A stretch of DNA of 64,000 nucleotides, from assembly GCF_022532105.1 (NCBI RefSeq), contig NZ_CP092832.1, positions 2,943,001 through 3,007,000 of the forward strand, given 5' to 3'. The translations under genes were made by a program, and so were the position numbers. The stretch is from Flavobacterium sp. HJ-32-4 (GTDB lineage: Bacteria; Bacteroidota; Bacteroidia; Flavobacteriales; Flavobacteriaceae). Under the pieces are notes generated by a model. That model had not been told where the DNA came from and ran no database searches. It saw only the letters and a program-made list of their open reading frames with translations. Positions 57,720 through 64,000 of the stretch are shown in pieces (the first letter of the stretch is position 1; every line of letters starts with the position of its first letter).

Positions 57720-58276
57720 TATGTCGTTGCAGTTGTTTTGTTGTTGACCAGGTATACCGCGTCTTCACCGTCTTTTGACGTCCAGCAGACACGTACTTTC
57801 TCATCGTTGATCGCATCGACCTGTCGCCCTCTGTAATCGGGTTGGATAGGAAGGTCGCGACTGAAACGGCGGTCGATCAGCACCAGTAATTCGATAGACG
57901 ACGGGCGTCCGAATGACTGTATCGCCGTGAGGGCGGCCCGGATGCTGCGACCGGTATACAACACATCGTCGATGAAAATCACGTTCTTGTCCTCGACCAG
58001 GAAATCGATTCGGGTCTGGTTGGCCTCGAGCGGTTTCTCGTTTCGGCGAAAATCATCGCGGAAAAAGGTGATGTCGAGATAACCCAGTGCCGGCGCTTTT
58101 ACACCATAATCACTTTCAAGAAGGGACTTGAGTCGTTCCGCCAGGAAAACGCCACGGGGTTGGATGCCGATCAGGACGCTATTGGAAAAATCAAGGTGTT
58201 TTTCGCGCAACTGGCAGGCCAAACGATGCAGTATGATATGGATCTCTTTCGAGCTGAGCAGGAGTTTCTGGCTCAT
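57719..58276 (-). CDS. pyrR: PyrR bifunctional regulator / uracil phosphoribosyltransferase
   Basis: The start is MSQKLLLSSKEIHIILHRLA (185 aa). The PRPP motif VIFIDDVLYTGRSIRAAL is complete, and VLIGIQPRGVFLAERL is PyrR-type. Classical PyrR binds pyr mRNA to control termination; I see no such attenuator here, so it may act mainly as an enzyme or by another route. TACTTTTA on minus lies near the start as a weak -7 box. It is the first gene of pyrR-pyrB-STAS-like-rnz. Confidence 0.92.
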   Translation of the reverse strand: MSQKLLLSSKEIHIILHRLACQLREKHLDFSNSVLIGIQPRGVFLAERLKSLLESDYGVKAPALGYLDITFFRDDFRRNEKPLEANQTRIDFLVEDKNVIFIDDVLYTGRSIRAALTAIQSFGRPSSIELLVLIDRRFSRDLPIQPDYRGRQVDAINDEKVRVCWTSKDGEDAVYLVNNKTTATT

Positions 58277-58370
58277 ACGACGCGTGTTTGGAGCGTAAAA
58301 GTACACAAAAAACGGCAGTCTGGAAAATAGATTTACCAACCCCGACGTTTTCATACCCGGGCGATTTTGC

Positions 58371-58378
58371 TATATTTG
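58371..58378 (+). promoter_or_regulatory. -7 promoter box (TATATTTG)
   Basis: TATATTTG lies 27 bases before the ATG of the histidine kinase. Confidence 0.6.
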
Positions 58379-58405
58379 TTTAGGCCCTCCCAAATCCTCC
58401 CCTGC

Positions 58406-60355
58406 ATGCTCCCCAAACGCTCGTATTCGATTACCCAACTCACGGTCGCCACCACCCTGTTACTTGTCGTTTCCGTGTTCTCGTATGTGAGCATCTATCG
58501 GATGCAGGAGTCACTCCGACAAATCAACCGATCTACTGTGGTAAAGCTCGAACTGCAACGGTTGCTGTCGGATTTCGCCAATGCCGCCACCGCCCACCGG
58601 AGTTACGTTTACAGTGGCGACCCCACATTCTACCGGCACTACCGCGAAGGCGTTGACACCATCCGGCAGCAACTGCGTAAAATCAAGACGTTAGTGCACG
58701 ACTATCCCGACCAGAAACACAATATGTATGTTCTGGAAGCCTTCAGTGAACGCCGCATCGCCTACCTCGAAAGCCAGACTAAAAAACGGCAGGACATCCT
58801 GACGGAAAAGCAGTGGCGGCCGACCCGGCAATACTTCCTGCTGGTTAAAGGACAGACCGACCTCATGACAGCGGAGGAAGACCGCATGATGACGGAACGG
58901 ATGGAGATGTTGAAACGACAGGAAAAACTGCTGCCGTTGTATGTGGTGTTGTTGGTAGTCGGATCGCTGATGACACTCGTTATCGGTGTCTATCTGCTTA
59001 CAAAGGAAACGAAGCGATCGCGACGGCTGAAATCGCAATTGGAGGAGACGTCGGAAGAACTTGAACGCAGTCATCGGGAGTTGCAGATCGGACACATCAA
59101 CCGCGGCCTGCTGAAAGAAGTAGCCGAAAAATTCTCCGATTACAAGCTCTACAATGAGTTTTTCCAGCTATTGGCACAGTATATATCGGATGTCGTAAAG
59201 GTTGACAGCGTGTTGATCGGAAAACTGATGAAAGACGACGGCGAGCCGCACATTCGGACGATCGCGGTATGCGTGCAGGGGCAAAAAGTCGATAACTTCA
59301 CCTTCCAACTCAAAGGATCGCCTTCGGAAGTCGCGCTAAGGGACGGGCATTTCGTTTGCGAAAGCGGGTGTCAGACGGCCTTCCCTGATTCGTTGGTGTT
59401 GAAAATGCTTGAAGCCGAATCGTATGTAGGCGTGGCCTTGTATGCGATGGACGGCCAACCTGTGGGGATCATTTCGGCTATGCAATACGAACCGATTACC
59501 CAGTCCGATACCGTCCTTTCGATTTTACAGATTGCAGCCAAACGGGCGGAGCTGGAGCTATTGCGACTCGAAAACGAAGAGAAACTCTCACAGCAGAACG
59601 AATCGCTGGAACAGACCAACCGCTGGCTCTCGAAACTGAACAAAGAACTGGAAGCCTTCACCTATATTTCGAGCCACGATCTGCAGGAGCCTTTGCGGAA
59701 GATACAAATCTTCATTTCGCGTATCCTTGATAATGAAATGGACAGCCTGTCGGACAACGCGAAGAATTATATGATCCGAACGCAGGAAGCCGCCAACCGA
59801 CTCCAGCGCCTGGTGCAAGACCTCCTCGCCTATTCCCGCCTCAAATCCGGATCGGTACCCACCGAAAGGCATAGCCTCAGGGAACTGGTCGACAGCCTGC
59901 GGAACGAACTGCATGAAGAACTTGAATCAAGGGGGGCACAGTTAATTGTAAGCGGTGCCGACGACATCCTCGTAGTGGAATCGCAATTCAAGCAGTTGCT
60001 GAATAACCTCATCTATAATTCGTTGAAGTTTTCGTCACCAGAACGTAGGCCCATTATCGAGATCCATAACAGTTTAATGAGCGGAAAGGAAGTGCCCGAA
60101 GAAGGCACAGATCCGAAGCGCCGGTACCATTGTATCAGCGTATCGGATAATGGTATCGGCTTCGATCCGCAATACCGCAAACGGATTTTTGAGTTGTTCC
60201 AGCGTGTGCATGAGGAAAGCAAGTTCAAGGGAACCGGCATCGGCCTGTCGATCGTGAAGAAAATCGTCGACAACCACAACGGTATCGTGACGGCCGACAG
60301 CACGGAAGGACTGGGCACGACGTTCACTATCTACCTCCCCGCCGAAAACGTGTAA
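58406..60355 (+). CDS. CHASE3-GAF sensor histidine kinase
   Basis: The start is MLPKRSYSITQLTVA (649 aa). TM1 (~12-30) and TM2 (~195-215, PLYVVLLVVGSLMTLVIGVYLLT) enclose a CHASE3-like helical sensor (LQRLLSDFANAATAHRSYVYSGDPTFYRHYREG). A coiled coil and a GAF domain (~240-390, DVVKVDSVLIG...VGVALYAMDGQPVGIISAM) follow. A HisKA domain has the phospho-acceptor His424 in SSHDLQEPLRKIQ, and the HATPase domain has LNNLIYNSLKFS, SDNGIGFD and GTGIGLSIVKKI. No receiver domain or response regulator gene is adjacent, so the partner is elsewhere. Confidence 0.93.
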   Translation: MLPKRSYSITQLTVATTLLLVVSVFSYVSIYRMQESLRQINRSTVVKLELQRLLSDFANAATAHRSYVYSGDPTFYRHYREGVDTIRQQLRKIKTLVHDYPDQKHNMYVLEAFSERRIAYLESQTKKRQDILTEKQWRPTRQYFLLVKGQTDLMTAEEDRMMTERMEMLKRQEKLLPLYVVLLVVGSLMTLVIGVYLLTKETKRSRRLKSQLEETSEELERSHRELQIGHINRGLLKEVAEKFSDYKLYNEFFQLLAQYISDVVKVDSVLIGKLMKDDGEPHIRTIAVCVQGQKVDNFTFQLKGSPSEVALRDGHFVCESGCQTAFPDSLVLKMLEAESYVGVALYAMDGQPVGIISAMQYEPITQSDTVLSILQIAAKRAELELLRLENEEKLSQQNESLEQTNRWLSKLNKELEAFTYISSHDLQEPLRKIQIFISRILDNEMDSLSDNAKNYMIRTQEAANRLQRLVQDLLAYSRLKSGSVPTERHSLRELVDSLRNELHEELESRGAQLIVSGADDILVVESQFKQLLNNLIYNSLKFSSPERRPIIEIHNSLMSGKEVPEEGTDPKRRYHCISVSDNGIGFDPQYRKRIFELFQRVHEESKFKGTGIGLSIVKKIVDNHNGIVTADSTEGLGTTFTIYLPAENV

Positions 60356-60423
60356 ACCTTGCTTTTGATCGTGTAAGACAAGCGGTAGTAGTATTGCGAA
60401 CTTTATCGTAAAAACCTACCGAT

Positions 60424-60587
60424 ATGAACAAGCGTTATTTTTCCCTTGCATGTCTTTTGGCCGCTGTGCCACTTATCTCTGGCTGTGAACTGGCCGAAGG
60501 CATCTTCAAAGCCGGCGTTTGGGTCGGCGTTCTCGTAGTCGTGGGCATCATTGCCTTAATCGTTTGGATTATTGGGAAAGCGCGGTC

Positions 60588-60591
<4 letters not shown>
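60424..60591 (+). CDS. Small lipoprotein with one membrane segment
   Basis: The 55-aa protein (MNKRYFSLACLLAAVPLISGCELAEGIFKAG) has a lipobox-like ISGC at residues 18-21. It then has a second hydrophobic segment (WVGVLVVVGIIALIVWII) and ends GKARS. Small proteins of this plan are frequent in Flavobacteriia. Their role is unknown; envelope stress is a possibility. It lies 68 bases after the histidine kinase and may be co-transcribed with it. Confidence 0.7.
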
Positions 60592-62791
<2,200 letters not shown>

Positions 62792-62837
62792 CTATAGTTT
62801 TAACGCGTTTTTAACAAGCGTATCCCATCCATTCGGA

Positions 62838-62845
62838 TACATTTG
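62838..62845 (+). promoter_or_regulatory. -7 promoter box (TACATTTG)
   Basis: TACATTTG lies 17 bases before the thioredoxin-fold lipoprotein gene. Confidence 0.6.
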
Positions 62846-62862
62846 TCTACAATCGTGAGACG

Positions 62863-64000
62863 ATGCGCTATCAAAAGGTACTGAAACTACTATCCCCCTG
62901 CTGCTTACTACTTGCCCTGACGTCATGCAACAAACAGTTTGATAATGACGACTATACGGCCTGGTTTGGCGGCGAGGTTACCAATCCGGCCAACCGTTAC
63001 GTGCTGTTCTGCAAAGACGGTGACGTGTTGGACAGCATCCCGCTGAAACCGGACAATACCTTCCTTTTCAAGTTTGATTCGTTGGCACCCGGACTTTACA
63101 GTTTCCGGCACGATCCGGAGTACCAGTATGTGTATTTCGACAAGAACGACAGCCTGATGGTGCGGATCAACGCGCAGGATTTCGATGAATCAATTGTTTT
63201 CTGCGGACGCGGTGAGGAAAAGAACAACTTCCTCATGGAATTATACCTGAAGAACGACCACGACCGCCAGCACCTGTTCGATGTATTTGCGTGGGAGGAA
63301 CCGAAGTTTCGCAAGTATGTCGATTCGGCCTATGCAAGCAAGAAAAAGTTCTACGAACAACACAAGCAGAAAATCGGGTGGAGTGAGGATTTTGATACCT
63401 ATGCCCTTGCCGGACTCGACTTTCCGCATTATTCTCAATACGAAATCTATCCGATCGTACAGAAAAAACGGCTGGCAAAAGACATGGAAGGTAAGCTTCC
63501 CAAGGATTATTACCACTACCGCCGGCAGATCGATTTCAACAATCCGAAACTCACCGCCTATTCGCCTTTCGTGAACTACCTCACCTATATGTTGAACAAT
63601 GTGGCGATGGTGCACGAAAAACAACAACCGGATCCGCTTGATATCAGTGTGACGAAACTGACGATTGCCGATACGCTCTTCCGGAACCAGAAAATAAAAA
63701 ATACGGTGTTGAACAACATCGCGTTCATGTATTTGCTCGAAGACCAGAACATGACCAACAACAAACGGTTTCTGGATAAGTATTACCAACTGTCGACCGA
63801 CAAGAGCCAGCACAACGAAATACTGCGCATCGGCAAGGCCATACAAGCCTTGAATCCCGGGGGAAAACTGCCGCCTGTATCGCTGGTGGATGCTGAGGGC
63901 AAGGCCGTCGATATCAACACCGTCATCAAACGTCCGACGGTGCTGTTCTTCTGGACCAAGAACCGGGAGTCGCACTTATTGGCCGCCCACAAAAAAGCGT
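62863..64000 (+). CDS. TlpA-like lipoprotein with thioredoxin fold (3' truncated by window end)
   Basis: 379 codons are visible, with no stop before the window ends. The signal peptide (MRYQKVLKLLSPCCLLLALTSC) ends in a lipobox Cys at residue 22. An N-domain resembling DUF4369 (YTAWFGGEVTNPANRYVLFCKDGDVLDSIPLKPDNTF) is followed by a long helical part. A thioredoxin-like start comes near the edge (LPPVSLVDAEGKAVDINTVIKRPTVLFFWTKNRESHL). At the position of the CxxC motif the sequence reads WTKNRES, so the redox cysteines appear to be missing and the protein may be a non-redox paralogue. Confidence 0.85.
   Translation, partial: MRYQKVLKLLSPCCLLLALTSCNKQFDNDDYTAWFGGEVTNPANRYVLFCKDGDVLDSIPLKPDNTFLFKFDSLAPGLYSFRHDPEYQYVYFDKNDSLMVRINAQDFDESIVFCGRGEEKNNFLMELYLKNDHDRQHLFDVFAWEEPKFRKYVDSAYASKKKFYEQHKQKIGWSEDFDTYALAGLDFPHYSQYEIYPIVQKKRLAKDMEGKLPKDYYHYRRQIDFNNPKLTAYSPFVNYLTYMLNNVAMVHEKQQPDPLDISVTKLTIADTLFRNQKIKNTVLNNIAFMYLLEDQNMTNNKRFLDKYYQLSTDKSQHNEILRIGKAIQALNPGGKLPPVSLVDAEGKAVDINTVIKRPTVLFFWTKNRESHLLAAHKKA

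Overview
The window looks like chromosome from a member of the Flavobacteriaceae (Bacteroidota), most likely Flavobacterium or a close relative of moderate GC. Four signs support this. Three secreted proteins end in type IX secretion (T9SS type A) sorting domains. Many genes carry the Bacteroidota -7 promoter box TAnnTTTG just before the start codon. Shine-Dalgarno-like sites are scarce. Several family-typical genes occur (DUF3822-rsmD, KTSC/J-domain protein, deoxyhypusine-synthase-like protein, Bacteroidota-type PEP carboxylase). The genus call is inference; no 16S gene is present.

Layout. 1-5.5 kb: T9SS proteins, ACP phosphodiesterase, gamma-glutamyltransferase, CLC channel. 5.5-12 kb: secreted endonuclease I, J/KTSC protein, MBL-rhodanese sulfur enzyme, two TlpA-like thiol-disulfide lipoproteins, tRNA-Tyr. 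12-15.6 kb: a 102-105 bp tandem repeat array, then two successive Cys-Cys mini-ORF plus terminator units in front of a DMT transporter and an amino-acid permease. 15.9-21.6 kb: proline dehydrogenase, aroB, arginine decarboxylase and a deoxyhypusine-synthase-like enzyme (polyamine synthesis). 21.7-27 kb (minus): PEP carboxylase, DinB protein, Lrp regulator, M14 peptidase. 27.3-35.6 kb: a self-regulating HTH gene with repeated operators, acyltransferase, spermidine-synthase-like protein, kdsB, RecD-like helicase, DUF3822-rsmD, RNase P RNA, topoisomerase IB. 35.6-37.7 kb: three tandem paralogous secreted proteins. 38-40 kb: dnaX with an apparent programmed -1 frameshift. 40-47 kb: accessory genes, a HigBA-type toxin-antitoxin pair and many repeats. 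47-52 kb (minus): TMEM175 channel and a sixA-ppk1-ppx polyphosphate cluster, then pdxH. 52.3-55.3 kb: an AT-rich single-gene island encoding a SIR2-STAND-TPR protein, probably antiviral. 55.5-58.3 kb: pyrR-pyrB-STAS-like-rnz operon. 58.4-64 kb: CHASE3-type histidine kinase, ABC-F protein, and a truncated thioredoxin-fold lipoprotein.

The most notable observations are: (1) a duplicated Cys-Cys leader peptide/terminator arrangement in which the end of each mini-ORF is complementary to the 5' arm of its own terminator, as expected for ribosome-mediated attenuation; (2) an A AAA AAG slippery site in dnaX with an open -1 frame that adds the tau C-terminus; (3) the SIR2-STAND defence gene; (4) a ~136-bp element with terminal inverted repeats in two copies; (5) many intergenic tracts of unrelated 6-7-mer repeats, one of which continues into the tau reading frame. 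All functional statements come from reading the sequence; no database search was run.
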